Origin: Auanema rhodensis
Taxonomy: Eukaryota > Nematoda > Chromadorea > Rhabditida > Rhabditidae
Assembly: GCA_964057225.1 (NCBI GenBank)
Contig: OZ059895.1
Coordinates: forward strand, 2,232,001 to 2,296,000
Reading direction: 5' to 3'
Length of the DNA: 64,000 bases
This document shows positions 1 to 11,589 of this stretch, one piece after another. The notes beneath the pieces were generated by a model that was not told the origin of the DNA, made no database searches, and was given only the letters and a program-made list of their open reading frames with translations. Position numbers and translations under genes: made by a program. Numbering within the stretch: position 1 is the stretch's first letter; each line of letters starts with the position of its first letter.

Positions 1-6
1 AAAAAG

Positions 7-3000
7 AATCTAAAAACATCTACTTTTTGCTAAATTATTTTGAAATTTTTCGAAAAAATTTTTGTCAAAATGTTTTTGGAAGCAATGCTGAGTGTACATG
101 GAAACTCAACATACACTAATGCATCATTTTTCAAACGATCATAACTAATTTTTGTATCAAGCGTTTCTCGATGTAGTATAGTGCATTCGATGCGGATTTT
201 TAAGCTGCGTCGATCTGTGTTATCAGATTTGCGCTAGCTTAAAAATGCACCGAGATATCAACTGATATAAGTTCACACTTATATCCTCGATTTTCACCCT
301 GAAGAATTAATTTTTTCGTTGAATAGCATTGTCCATCGTCTTTGCCTTGAAAAAAGGAATCTAAAAACATCTACTTTTTGCTAAATTATTTTGAAATTTT
401 TCGAAAAAATTTTTGTCAAAATGTTTTTGGAAGCAATGCTGAGTGTACATGGAAACTCAACATACACTAATGCATCATTTTTCAAACGATCATAACTAAT
501 TTTTGTATCAAGCGTTTCTTGATGTAGTATAGTGCATTCGATGCGGATTTTTAAGCTGCGTCGATCTGTGTTATCAGATTTGCGCTAACTTAAAAATGCA
601 CCGAGATATCAACTGATATAAGTTCACACTTATATCCTCGATTTTCACCCTGAACAATTAATTTTTTCGTTGAATAACATTGTCCATCGTCTTTGCCTTG
701 AAAAATGGAATCTAAAAACATCTACTTTTTGCTAAATTATTTTGAAATTTTTCGAAAAAATTTTTGTCAAAATGTTTTTGGAAGCAATGTTGAGTGTACA
801 TGGAAACTCAACATACACTAATGCATCATTTTTCAAACGATCATAACTAATTTTTGTATTAAGCGTTTCTCAATGTAGTATAGTGCATTCGATGCGAATT
901 TTTAAGCTGCGTCGATCTGTGTTATCAGATTTGCGCTAGCTTAAAAATGCACCGAGATATCAACTGATATAAGTTCACACTTATATCCTCGATTTTCACC
1001 CTGAAGAATTAATTTTTTTGTTGAATAACATTGTCCATCGTCTTTGCCTTGAAAAATGAAATCTAAAAACATCTACTTTTTGCTAAATTATTTTGAAATT
1101 TTTCGAAAAAATTTTTGTCAAAATGTTTTTGGAAGCAATGTTGAGTGTACATGGAAACTCAACATACACTAATGCATCATTTTTCAAACGATCATAACTA
1201 ATTTTTGTATCAAACGTTTCTCAATGTAGTATAGTGCATTCGATGCGGATTTTTAAGCTGCGTCGATCTGTGTTATCAGATTTGCGCTAGCTTAAAAATG
1301 CACCGAGATATCAACTGATATAAGTTCACACTTATATCCTCGATTTTCACCCTGAAGAATTAATTTTTTCGTTGAATAACATTGTCCATCGTCTTTGCCC
1401 TGAAAAAAGGAATCTAAAAACATCTACTTTTTGCTAAATTATTTTGAAATTTTTGGAAAAAATTTTTGTCAAAATGTTTTTGGAAGCAATGTTGAGTGTA
1501 CATGGAAACTCAACATACACTAATGCATCATTTTTCAAACGATCATAACTAATTTTTGTATTAAGCGTTTCTCAATGTAGTATAGTGCATTCGATGCGAA
1601 TTTTTAAGCTGCGTCGATCTGTGTTATCAGATTTGCGCTAGCTTAAAAATGCACCGAGATATCAACTGATATAAGTTCACACTTATATCCTCGATTTTCA
1701 CCCTGAAGAATTAATTTTTTCGTTGAATAGCATTGTCCATCGTCTTTGCCTTGAAAAAAGGAATCTAAAAACATCTACTTTTTGCTAAATTATTTTGAAA
1801 TTTTTCGAAAAAATTTTTGTCAAAATGTTTTTGGAAGCAATGTTGAGTGTACATGGAAACTCAACATACACTAATGCATCATTTTTCAAACGATCATAAC
1901 TAATTTTTGTATTAAGCGTTTCTCAATGTAGTATAGTGCATTCGATGCGAATTTTTAAGCTGCGTCGATCTGTGTTATCAGATTTGCGCTAGCTTAAAAA
2001 TGCACCGAGATATCAACTGATATAAGTTCACACTTATATCCTCGATTTTCACCCTGAAGAATTAATTTTTTCGTTGAATAGCATTGTCCATCGTCTTTGC
2101 CTTGAAAAAAGGAATCTAAAAACATCTACTTTTTGCTAAATTATTTTGAAATTTTTCGAAAAAATTTTTGTCAAAATGTTTTTGGAAGCAATGCTGAGTG
2201 TACATGGAAACTCAACATACACTAATGCATCATTTTTCAAACGATCATAACTAATTTTTGTATCAAGCGTTTCTCGATGTAGTATAGTGCATTCGATGCG
2301 GATTTTTAAGCTGCGTCGATCTGTGTTATCAGATTTGCGCTGGCTTAAAAATGCACCGAGATATCAACTGATATAAGTTCACACTTATATCCTCGATTTT
2401 CACCCTGAAGAATTAATTTTTTCGTTGAATAGCATTGTCCATCGTCTTTGCCTTGAAAAAAGGAATCTAAAAACATCTACTTTTTGCTAAATTATTTTGA
2501 AATTTTTCGAAAAAATTTTTGTCAAAATGTTTTTGGAAGCAATGCTGAGTGTACATGGAAACTCAACATACACTAATGCATCATTTTTCAAACGATCATA
2601 ACTAATTTTTGTATCAAGCGTTTCTTGATGTAGTATAGTGCATTCGATGCGGATTTTTAAGCTGCGTCGATCTGTGTTATCAGATTTGCGCTAACTTAAA
2701 AATGCACCGAGATATCAACTGATATAAGTTCACACTTATATCCTCGATTTTCACCCTGAAGAATTAATTTTTTCGTTGAATAACATTGTCCATCGTCTTT
2801 GCCCTGAAAAAAGGAATCTAAAAACATCTACTTTTTGCTAAATTATTTTGAAATTTTTGGAAAAAATTTTTGTCAAAATGTTTTTGGAAGCAATGTTGAG
2901 TGTACATGGAAACTCAACATACACTAATGCATCATTTTTCAAACGATCATAACTAATTTTTGTATCAAGCGTTTCTTGATGTAGTATAGTGCATTCGATG

Positions 3001-3867
3001 CGGATTTTTAAGCTGCGTCGATCTGTGTTATCAGATTTGCGCTAACTTAAAAATGCACCGAGATATCAACTGATATAAGTTCACACTTATATCCTCGATT
3101 TTCACCCTGAACAATTAATTTTTTCGTTGAATAACATTGTCCATCGTCTTTGCCTTGAAAAATGGAATCTAAAAACATCTACTTTTTGCTAAATTATTTT
3201 GAAATTTTTCGAAAAAATTTTTGTCAAAATGTTTTTGGAAGCAATGTTGAGTGTACATGGAAACTCAACATACACTAATGCATCATTTTTCAAACGATCA
3301 TAACTAATTTTTGTATTAAGCGTTTCTCAATGTAGTATAGTGCATTCGATGCGAATTTTTAAGCTGCGTCGATCTGTGTTATCAGATTTGCGCTAGCTTA
3401 AAAATGCACCGAGATATCAACTGATATAAGTTCACACTTATATCCTCGATTTTCACCCTGAAGAATTAATTTTTTCGTTGAATAACATTGTCCATCGTCT
3501 TTGCCCTGAAAAAAGGAATCTAAAAACATCTACTTTTTGCTAAATTATTTTGAAATTTTTGGAAAAAATTTTTGTCAAAATGTTTTTGGAAGCAATGTTG
3601 AGTGTACATGGAAACTCAACATACACTAATGCATCATTTTTCAAACGATCATAACTAATTTTTGTATTAAGCGTTTCTCAATGTAGTATAGTGCATTCGA
3701 TGCGAATTTTTAAGCTGCGTCGATCTGTGTTATCAGATTTGCGCTATCTTAAAAATGCACCGAGATATCAACTGATATAAGTTCACACTTATATCCTCGA
3801 TTTTCACCCTGAAGAATTAATTTTTTCGTTGAATAGCATTGTCCATCGTCTTTGCCTTGAAAAAAGG
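7..3867. repeat. Left block M1-M11: older-looking mixed subfamily
   Basis: These eleven monomers share features rare elsewhere: the junction AAAAAAGG (M1, M4-M8, M10, M11), CCCTG before it (M4, M8, M10), TTTTTGGAAAA in place of TTTTTCGAAAA (M5, M9, M11), GATGCGA (M3, M5, M6, M10, M11) and ATGCTG (M1, M2, M7, M8). All have AATTAATT and GTCCAT. Sub-duplications are visible. M1-M2 resemble M7-M8 at a 6-unit shift, while the rare ACAATTAATT at 654 and 3111 and the M3 and M10 pattern repeat at a 7-unit shift. No gene is present. Confidence 0.85.
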
Positions 3868-6800
3868 AATCTAAAAACATCTACTTTTTGCTAAATTATT
3901 TTGAAATTTTTCGAAAAAATTTTTGTCAAAATGTTTTTGGAAGCAATGTTGAGTGTACATGGAAACTCAACATACACTAATGCATCATTTTTCAAACGAT
4001 CATAACTAATTTTTGTATCAAGCGTTTCTCAATGTAGTATAGTGCATTCGATGCGGATTTTTAAGCTGCGTCGATCTGTGTTATCAGATTTGCGCTAGCT
4101 TAAAAATGCACCGAGATATCAACTGATATAAGTTCACACTTATATCCTCGATTTTCACCCTGAAGAATTGATTTTTTCGTTGAATAACATTGTCTATCGT
4201 CTTTGCCCTGAAAAATGGAATCTAAAAACATCTACTTTTTGCTAAATTATTTTGAAATTTTTCGAAAAAATTTTTGTCAAAATGTTTTTGGAAGCAATGT
4301 TCAGTGTACATGGAAACTCAACATACACTAATGCATCATTTTTCAAACGATCATAACTAATTTTTGTATCAAGCGTTTCTCAATGTAGTATAGTGCATTC
4401 GATGCGGATTTTTAAGCTGCGTCGATCTGTGTTATCAGATTTGCGCTAGCTTAAAAATGCACCGAGATATCAACTGATATAAGTTCACACTTATATCCTC
4501 GATTTTCACCCTGAAGAATTGATTTTTTCGTTGAATAACATTGTCTATCGTCTTTGCCTTGAAAAATGGAATCTAAAAACATCTACTTTTTGCTAAATTA
4601 TTTTGAAATTTTTCGAAAAAATTTTTGTCAAAATGTTTTTGGAAGCAATGTTGAGTGTACATGGAAACTCAACATACACTAATGCATCATTTTTCAAACG
4701 ATCATAACTAATTTTTGTATCAAGCGTTTCTCGATGTAGTATAGTGCATTCGATGCGGATTTTTAAGCTGCGTCGATCTGTGTTATCAGATTTGCGCTAG
4801 CTTAAAAATGCACCGAGATATCAACTGATATAAGTTCACACTTATATCCTCGATTTTCACCCTGAAGAATTGATTTTTTCGTTGAATAACATTGTCTATC
4901 GTCTTTGCCTTGAAAAATGGAATCTAAAAACATCTACTTTTTGCTAAATTATTTTGAAATTTTTCGAAAAAATTTTTGTCAAAATGTTTTTGGAAGCAAT
5001 GTTGAGTGTACATGGAAACTCAACATACACTAATGCATCATTTTTCAAACGATCATAACTAATTTTTGTATCAAGCGTTTCTCAATGTAGTATAGTGCAT
5101 TCGATGCGGATTTTTAAGCTGCGTCGATCTGTGTTATCAGATTTGCGCTAGCTTAAAAATGCACCGAGATATCAACTGATATAAGTTCACACTCATATCC
5201 TCGATTTTCACCCTGAAGAATTGATTTTTTCGTTGAATAACATTGTCTATCGTCTTTGCCTTGAAAAATGGAATCTAAAAACATCTACTTTTTGCTAAAT
5301 TATTTTGAAATTTTTCGAAAAAATTTTTGTCAAAATGTTTTTGGAAGCAATGTTGAGTGTACATGGAAACTCAACATACACTAATGCATCATTTTTCAAA
5401 CGATCATAACTAATTTTTGTATCGAGCGTTTCTCAATGTAGTATAGTGCATTCGATGCGGATTTTTAAGCTGCGTCGATCTGTGTTATCAGATTTGCGCT
5501 AGCTTAAAAATGCACCGAGATATCAACTGATATAAGTTCACACTTATATCCTCGATTTTCACCCTGAAGAATTGATTTTTTCGTTGAATAACATTGTCTA
5601 TCGTCTTTGCCTTGAAAAATGGAATCTAAAAACATCTACTTTTTGCTAAATAATTTTGAAATTTTTCGAAAAAATTTTTGTCAAAATGTTTTTGGAAGCA
5701 ATGTTGAGTGTACATGGAAACTCAACATACACTAATGCATCATTTTTCAAACGATCATAACTAATTTTTGTATTAAGCGTTTCTCAATGTAGTATAGTGC
5801 ATTCGATGCGAATTTTTAAGCTGCGTCGATCTGTGTTATCAGATTTGCGCTAGCTTAAAAATGCACCGAGATATCAACTGATATAAGTTCACACATATAT
5901 CCTCGATTTTCACCCTGAAGAATTGATTTTTTCGTTGAATAACATTGTCTATCGTCTTTGCCTTGAAAAATGGAATCTAAAAACATCTACTTTTTGCTAA
6001 ATTATTTTGAAATTTTTCGAAAAAATTTTTGTCAAAATGTTTTTGGAAGCAATGTTGAGTGTACATGGAAACTCAACATACACTAATGCATCATTTTTCA
6101 AACGATCATAACTAATTTTTGTATTAAGCGTTTCTCAATGTAGTATAGTGCATTCGATGCGGATTTTTAAGCTGCGTCGATCTGTGTTATCAGATTTGCG
6201 CTAGCTTAAAAATGCACCGAGATATCAACTGATATAAGTTCACACTTATATCCTCGATTTTCACCCTGAAGAATTGATTTTTTCGTTGAATAACATTGTC
6301 TATCGTCTTTGCCTTGAAAAATGGAATCTAAAAACATCTACTTTTTGCTAAATTATTTTGAAATTTTTCGAAAAAATTTTTGTCAAAATGTTTTTGGAAG
6401 CAATGTTGAGTGTACATGGAAACTCAACATACACTAATGCATCATTTTTCAAACGATCATAACTAATTTTTGTATCAAGCGTTTCTCAATGTAGTATAGT
6501 GCATTCGATGCGGATTTTTAAGCTGCGTCGATCTGTGTTATCAGATTTGCGCTAGCTTAAAAATGCACCGAGATATCAACTGATATAAGTTCACACTTAT
6601 ATCCTCGATTTTCACCCTGAAGAATTGATTTTTTCGTTGAATAACATTGTCTATCGTCTTTGCCTTGAAAAATGGAATCTAAAAACATCTACTTTTTGCT
6701 AAATTATTTTGAAATTTTTCGAAAAAATTTTTGTCAAAATGTTTTTGGAAGCAATGTTGAGTGTACATGGAAACTCAACATACACTAATGCATCATTTTT

Positions 6801-7104
6801 CAAACGATCATAACTAATTTTTGTATCAAGCGTTTCTCAATGTAGTATAGTGCATTCGATGCGGATTTTTAAGCTGCGTCGATCTGTGTTATCAGATTTG
6901 CGCTAGCTTAAAAATGCACCGAGATATCAACTGATATAAGTTCACACTTATATCCTCGATTTTCACCCTGAAGAATTGATTTTTTCGTTGAATAACATTG
7001 TCTATCGTCTTTGCCTTGAAAAATGGAATCTAAAAACATCTACTTTTTGCTAAATTATTTTGAAATTTTTCGAAAAAATTTTTGTCAAAATGTTTTTGGA
7101 AGCA

Positions 7105-7132
7105 ATGTTGAGTGTACATGGAAACTCAACAT
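7105..7132. other. 9-bp perfect inverted repeat with 10-base loop, once per monomer
   Basis: ATGTTGAGT at 7105-7113 and ACTCAACAT at 7124-7132 are exact reverse complements separated by GTACATGGAA. The element sits at offsets 79-106 of the unit. It is intact in most copies. ATGCTG in M1, M2, M7 and M8, ATGTTC in M13, ATATTG in several copies including M35, M94 and M99, and GAAACTGAAC in M87 and M110 each break one pair. No compensating change is seen on the other arm in those copies, which argues against strong selection on the stem. Confidence 0.75.
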
Positions 7133-7210
7133 ACACTAATGCATCATTTTTCAAACGATCATAACTAATTTTTGTATCAAGCGTTTCTCGATGTAGTATA
7201 GTGCATTCGA

Positions 7211-7269
7211 TGCGGATTTTTAAGCTGCGTCGATCTGTGTTATCAGATTTGCGCTAGCTTAAAAATGCA
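7211..7269. other. Imperfect 59-bp dyad, potential cruciform or hairpin, once per monomer
   Basis: Seen directly in M21 and in nearly every other copy at offsets 185-243. The left arm is TGC, a GG bulge, then ATTTTTAAGCT and GCG. The right arm is CGC, a T bulge, then AGCTTAAAAAT and GCA. ATTTTTAAGCT and AGCTTAAAAAT are perfect 11-bp reverse complements. Inside the loop ATCTG and CAGAT form a further 5-bp arm around TGTTAT. The structure recurs about 182 times at 351-bp spacing. Some copies carry arm mutations: GCTAAC in M2, M8 and M9, GCTGGC in M7, GCTATC in M11, GCCTAAAAAT in M34 and AGCTACG in several. The C-to-T change in the GATTTG subtype turns one inner pair into G-T. Extrusion or protein binding is not shown by sequence alone. 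Confidence 0.8.
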
Positions 7270-7333
7270 CCGAGATATCAACTGATATAAGTTCACACTT
7301 ATATCCTCGATTTTCACCCTGAAGAATTGATTT

Positions 7334-7350
7334 TTTCGTTGAATAACATT
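7334..7350 (+). other. CENP-B-box-like half motif, once per monomer
   Basis: TTTCGTTGAATAACATT at offsets 308-324 matches the 5' part of the mammalian CENP-B box pattern NTTCGNNNNANNCGGGN: TTCG and the internal A are in register and the TTCGTTG core is present. The 3' CGGG half is absent (ACAT instead). Variant copies alter the flank or core, for example TTTTATCGTTG in M94, M99, M120, M124, M163, M171, M174, M175 and M178, and TGTTTTGTTG (CpG lost) in M48, M50, M52 and M55. The match is partial and could be chance in an AT-rich unit. Known CENP-B binding requires the missing half. Confidence 0.25.
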
Positions 7351-9132
7351 GTCTATCGTCTTTGCCTTGAAAAATGGAATCTAAAAACATCTACTTTTTG
7401 CTAAATTATTTTGAAATTTTTCGAAAAAATTTTTGTCAAAATGTTTTTGGAAGCAATGTTGAGTGTACATGGAAACTCAACATACACTAATGCATCATTT
7501 TTCAAACGATCATAACTAATTTTTGTATCAAGCGTTTCTCAATGTAGTATAGTGCATTCGATGCGGATTTTTAAGCTGCGTCGATCTGTGTTATCAGATT
7601 TGCGCTAGCTTAAAAATGCACCGAGATATCAACTGATACAAGTTCACACTTATATCCTCGATTTTCACCCTGAAGAATTGATTTTTTCGTTGAATAACAT
7701 TGTCTATCGTCTTTGCCTTGAAAAATGGAATCTAAAAACATCTACTTTTTGCTAAATTATTTTGAAATGTTTCGAAAAAATTTTTGTCAAAATGTTTTTG
7801 GAAGCAATGTTGAGTGTACATGGAAACTCAACATACACTAATGCATCATTTTTCAAACGATCATAACTAATTTTTGTATCAAGCGTTTCTCAATGTAGTA
7901 TAGTGCATTCGATGCGGATTTTTAAGCTGCGTCGATCTGTGTTATCAGATTTGCGCTAGCTTAAAAATGCACCGAGATATCAACTGATATAAGTTCACAC
8001 TTATATCCTCGATTTTCACCCTGAAGAATTGATTTTTTCGTTGAATAACATTGTCTATCGTCTTTGCCTTGAAAAATGGAATCTAAAAACATCTACTTTT
8101 TGCTAAATTATTTTGAAATTTTTCGAAAAAATTTTTGTCAAAATGTTTTTGGAAGCAATGTTGAGTGTACATGGAAACTCAACATACACTAATGCATCAT
8201 TTTTCAAACGATCATAACTAATTTTTGTATCAAGCGTTTCTCGATGTAGTATAGTGCATTCGATGCGGATTTTTAAGCTGCGTCGATCTGTGTTATCAGA
8301 TTTGCGCTAGCTTAAAAATGCACCGAGATATCAACTGATATAAGTTCACACTTATATCCTCGATTTTCACCCTGAAGAATTGATTTTTTCGTTGAATAAC
8401 ATTGTCTATCGTCTTTGCCTTGAAAAATGGAATCTAAAAACATCTACTTTTTGCTAAATTATTTTGAAATTTTTCGAAAAAATTTTTGTCAAAATGTTTT
8501 TGGAAGCAATGTTGAGTGTACATGGAAACTCAACATACACTAATGCATCATTTTTCAAACGATCATAACTAATTTTTGTATCAAGCGTTTCTCAATGTAG
8601 TATAGTGCATTCGATGCGGATTTTTAAGCTGCGTCGATCTGTGTTATCAGATTTGCGCTAGCTTAAAAATGCACCGAGATATCAACTGATACAAGTTCAC
8701 ACTTATATCCTCGATTTTCACCCTGAAGAATTGATTTTTTCGTTGAATAACATTGTCTATCGTCTTTGCCTTGAAAAATGGAATCTAAAAACATCTACTT
8801 TTTGCTAAATTATTTTGAAATTTTTCGAAAAAATTTTTGTCAAAATGTTTTTGGAAGCAATGTTGAGTGTACATGGAAACTCAACATACACTAATGCATC
8901 ATTTTTCAAACGATCATAACTAATTTTTGTATCAAGCGTTTCTCAATGTAGTATAGTGCATTCGATGCGGATTTTTAAGCTGCGTCGATCTGTGTTATCA
9001 GATTTGCGCTAGCTTAAAAATGCACCGAGATATCAACTGATATAAGTTCACACTTATATCCTCGATTTTCACCCTGAAGAATTGATTTTTTCGTTGAATA
9101 ACATTGTCTATCGTCTTTGCCTTGAGAAATGG

Positions 9133-10536
9133 AATCTAAAAACATCTACTTTTTGCTAAATTATTTTGAAATTTTTCGAAAAAATTTTTGTCAAAATGTT
9201 TTTGGAAGCAATGTTGAGTGTACATGGAAACTCAACATACACTAATGCATCATTTTTCAAACGATCATAACTAATTTTTGTATCAAGCGTTTCTCGATGT
9301 AGTATAGTGCATTCGATGCGGATTTTTAAGCTGCGTCGATCTGTGTTATCAGATTTGCGCTAGCTTAAAAATGCACCGAGATATCAACTGATATAAGTTC
9401 ACACTTATATCCTCGATTTTCACCCTGAAGAATTGATTTTTTCGTTGAATAACATTGTCTATCGTCTTTGCCTTGAAAAATGGAATCTAAAAACATCTAC
9501 TTTTTGCTAAATTATTTTGAAATTTTTCGAAAAAATTTTTGTCAAAATGTTTTTGGAAGCAATGTTGAGTGTACATGGAAACTCAACATACACTAATGCA
9601 TCATTTTTCAAACGATCATAACTAATTTTTGTATCAAGCGTTTCTCAATGTAGTATAGTGCATTCGATGCGGATTTTTAAGCTGCGTCGATCTGTGTTAT
9701 CAGATTTGCGCTAGCTTAAAAATGCACCGAGATATCAACTGATATAAGTTCACACTCATATCCTCGATTTTCACCCTGAAGAATTGATTTTTTCGTTGAA
9801 TAACATTGTCTATCGTCTTTGCCTTGAAAAATGGAATCTAAAAACATCTACTTTTTGCTAAATTATTTTGAAATTTTTCGAAAAAATTTTTGTCAAAATG
9901 TTTTTGGAAGCAATGTTGAGTGTACATGGAAACTCAACATACACTAATGCATCATTTTTCAAACGATCATAACTAATTTTTGTATCAAGCGTTTCTCAAT
10001 GTAGTATAGTGCATTCGATGCGGATTTTTAAGCTGCGTCGATCTGTGTTATCAGATTTGCGCTAGCTTAAAAATGCACCGAGATATCAACTGATATAAGT
10101 TCACACTTATATCCTCGATTTTCACCCTGAAGAATTGATTTTTTCGTTGAATAACATTGTCTATCGTCTTTGCCTTGAAAAATGGAATCTAAAAACATCT
10201 ACTTTTTGCTAAATAATTTTGAAATTTTTCGAAAAAATTTTTGTCAAAATGTTTTTGGAAGCAATGTTGAGTGTACATGGAAACTCAACATACACTAATG
10301 CATCATTTTTCAAACGATCATAACTAATTTTTGTATTAAGCGTTTCTCAATGTAGTATAGTGCATTCGATGCGGATTTTTAAGCTGCGTCGATCTGTGTT
10401 ATCAGATTTGCGCTAGCTTAAAAATGCACCGAGATATCAACTGATATAAGTTCACACTTATATCCTCGATTTTCACCCTGAAGAATTGATTTTTTCGTTG
10501 AATAACATTGTCTATCGTCTTTGCCTTGAAAAATGG
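9133..10536. repeat. Second copy of a 4-monomer segment (M27-M30), duplicated from or with M14-M17
   Basis: M27-M30 match M14-M17 (4570-5973) at a shift of 4563 bp, or 13 monomers. CTCGA at 4731 and 9294, ACTCATATCC at 5191 and 9754, and AAATAA at 5648 and 10211 all keep this exact offset. The copies have since diverged: M16 has TATCGAG where M29 has TATCAAG, and M17 has GATGCGA and ACACATATAT where M30 has the common forms. Confidence 0.78.
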
Positions 10537-11589
10537 AATCTAAAAACATCTACTTTTTGCTAAATTATTTTGAAATTTTTCGAAAAAATTTTTGTCAAAA
10601 TGTTTTTGGAAGCAATGTTGAGTGTACATGGAAACTCAACATACACTAATGCATCATTTTTCAAACGATCATAACTAATTTTTGTATCAAGCGTTTCTCG
10701 ATGTAGTATAGTGCATTCGATGCGGATTTTTAAGCTGCGTCGATCTGTGTTATCAGATTTGCGCTAGCTTAAAAATGCACCGAGATATCAACTGATATAA
10801 GTTCACACTTATATCCTCGATTTTCACCCTGAAGAATTGATTTTTTCGTTGAATAACATTGTCTATCGTCTTTGCCTTGAAAAATGGAATCTAAAAACAT
10901 CTACTTTTTGCTAAATTATTTTGAAATTTTTCGAAAAAATTTTTGTCAAAATGTTTTTGGAAGCAATGTTGAGTGTACATGGAAACTCAACATACACTAA
11001 TGCATCATTTTTCAAACGATCATAACTAATTTTTGTATCAAGCGTTTCTCAATGTAGTATAGTGCATTCGATGCGGATTTTTAAGCTGCGTCGATCTGTG
11101 TTATCAGATTTGCGCTAGCTTAAAAATGCACCGAGATATCAACTGATATAAGTTCACACTTATATCCTCGATTTTCACCCTGAAGAATTGATTTTTTCGT
11201 TGAATAACATTGTCTATCGTCTTTGCCTTGAAAAATGGAATCTAAAAACATCTACTTTTTGCTAAATTATTTTGAAATTTTTCGAAAAAATTTTTGTCAA
11301 AATGTTTTTGGAAGCAATGTTGAGTGTACATGGAAACTCAACATACACTAATGCATCATTTTTCAAACGATCATAACTAATTTTTGTATCAAACGTTTCT
11401 CAATGTAGTATAGTGCATTCGATGCGGATTTTTAAGCTGCGTCGATCTGTGTTATCAGATTTGCGCTAGCTTAAAAATGCACCGAGATATCAACTGATAT
11501 AAGTTCACACTTATATCCTCGATTTTCACCCTGAAGAATTAATTTTTTCGTTGAATAACATTGTCCATCGTCTTTGCCTTGAAAAATGG

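Larger units (their letters stand above)
7027..7377 (+). repeat. Reference monomer (M21), representative of the array
   Basis: This copy carries the commonest base at most variable sites and serves as a map of the unit. It has 351 bp, 55 G and 57 C (about 32% G+C). Offsets 1-75 are rich in A-tracts and T-tracts. Offsets 79-106 hold a 9-bp inverted repeat. Offsets 107-180 hold the main variable sites: CAAACG or CAAACA, TTTTTG or TTTGTG, TATCAAG, TATTAAG or TATCAAACG, and CTCGA, CTCAA, TTTTCAA or TCGCAA. Offsets 185-243 form a large imperfect dyad. Offsets 244-351 carry GATATA or GCTATA, AATTGATT or AATTAATT, a CENP-B-like half box, GTCTAT or GTCCAT, and a terminal AAAATGG, AAAAAGG or AAAAAGA. 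351 is close to two nucleosome repeats, but I see no internal similarity between the two halves. Confidence 0.95.
7027..9132. repeat. Trimer higher-order repeat (2 x 1053 bp), M21-M23 and M24-M26
   Basis: The order CTCGA monomer, CTCAA monomer with GATACAAG, plain CTCAA monomer occurs at 7027-8079 and again at 8080-9132. CTCGA returns at 7188, 8241 and 9294, exactly 1053 bases apart. GATACAAG at 7635 and 8688 is also 1053 apart and is found nowhere else that I noticed. Confidence 0.8.
3868..11589. repeat. Homogeneous block M12-M33
   Basis: Twenty-two monomers are almost uniform, with AATTGATT, GTCTAT, AAAATGG and CAAACG nearly throughout. Most differ only at TATCAAG or TATTAAG and at CTCGA or CTCAA. 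Private variants act as tags: ATGTTC in M13, ACTCATATCC in M15 and M28, AAATAATTTTG in M17 and M30, GATACAAG in M22 and M25, and GAAATGTTTCG in M23. M33 ends with AATTAATT and GTCCAT and is the transition into the next block. The uniformity suggests recent amplification. No gene is present. Confidence 0.85.

Noticed and set aside
7197-7215. TATA-like promoter (GTATAGTGCATTCGATG region)
   Set aside because: TATA-like words are expected by chance at 68% A+T, and there is no downstream gene. Satellite transcription is possible but not shown.
7211-7269. Terminator hairpin or MITE remnant
   Set aside because: The dyad is part of every satellite unit, lacks target-site duplications and has no adjacent gene. 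A mobile-element origin of the original monomer cannot be excluded but is not supported.
7027-7377. Internal dimer of two ~175-bp halves
   Set aside because: Comparing the halves by eye gives only short shared A/T-rich words, not a consistent alignment. The dinucleosome-like length alone does not prove an ancestral duplication.
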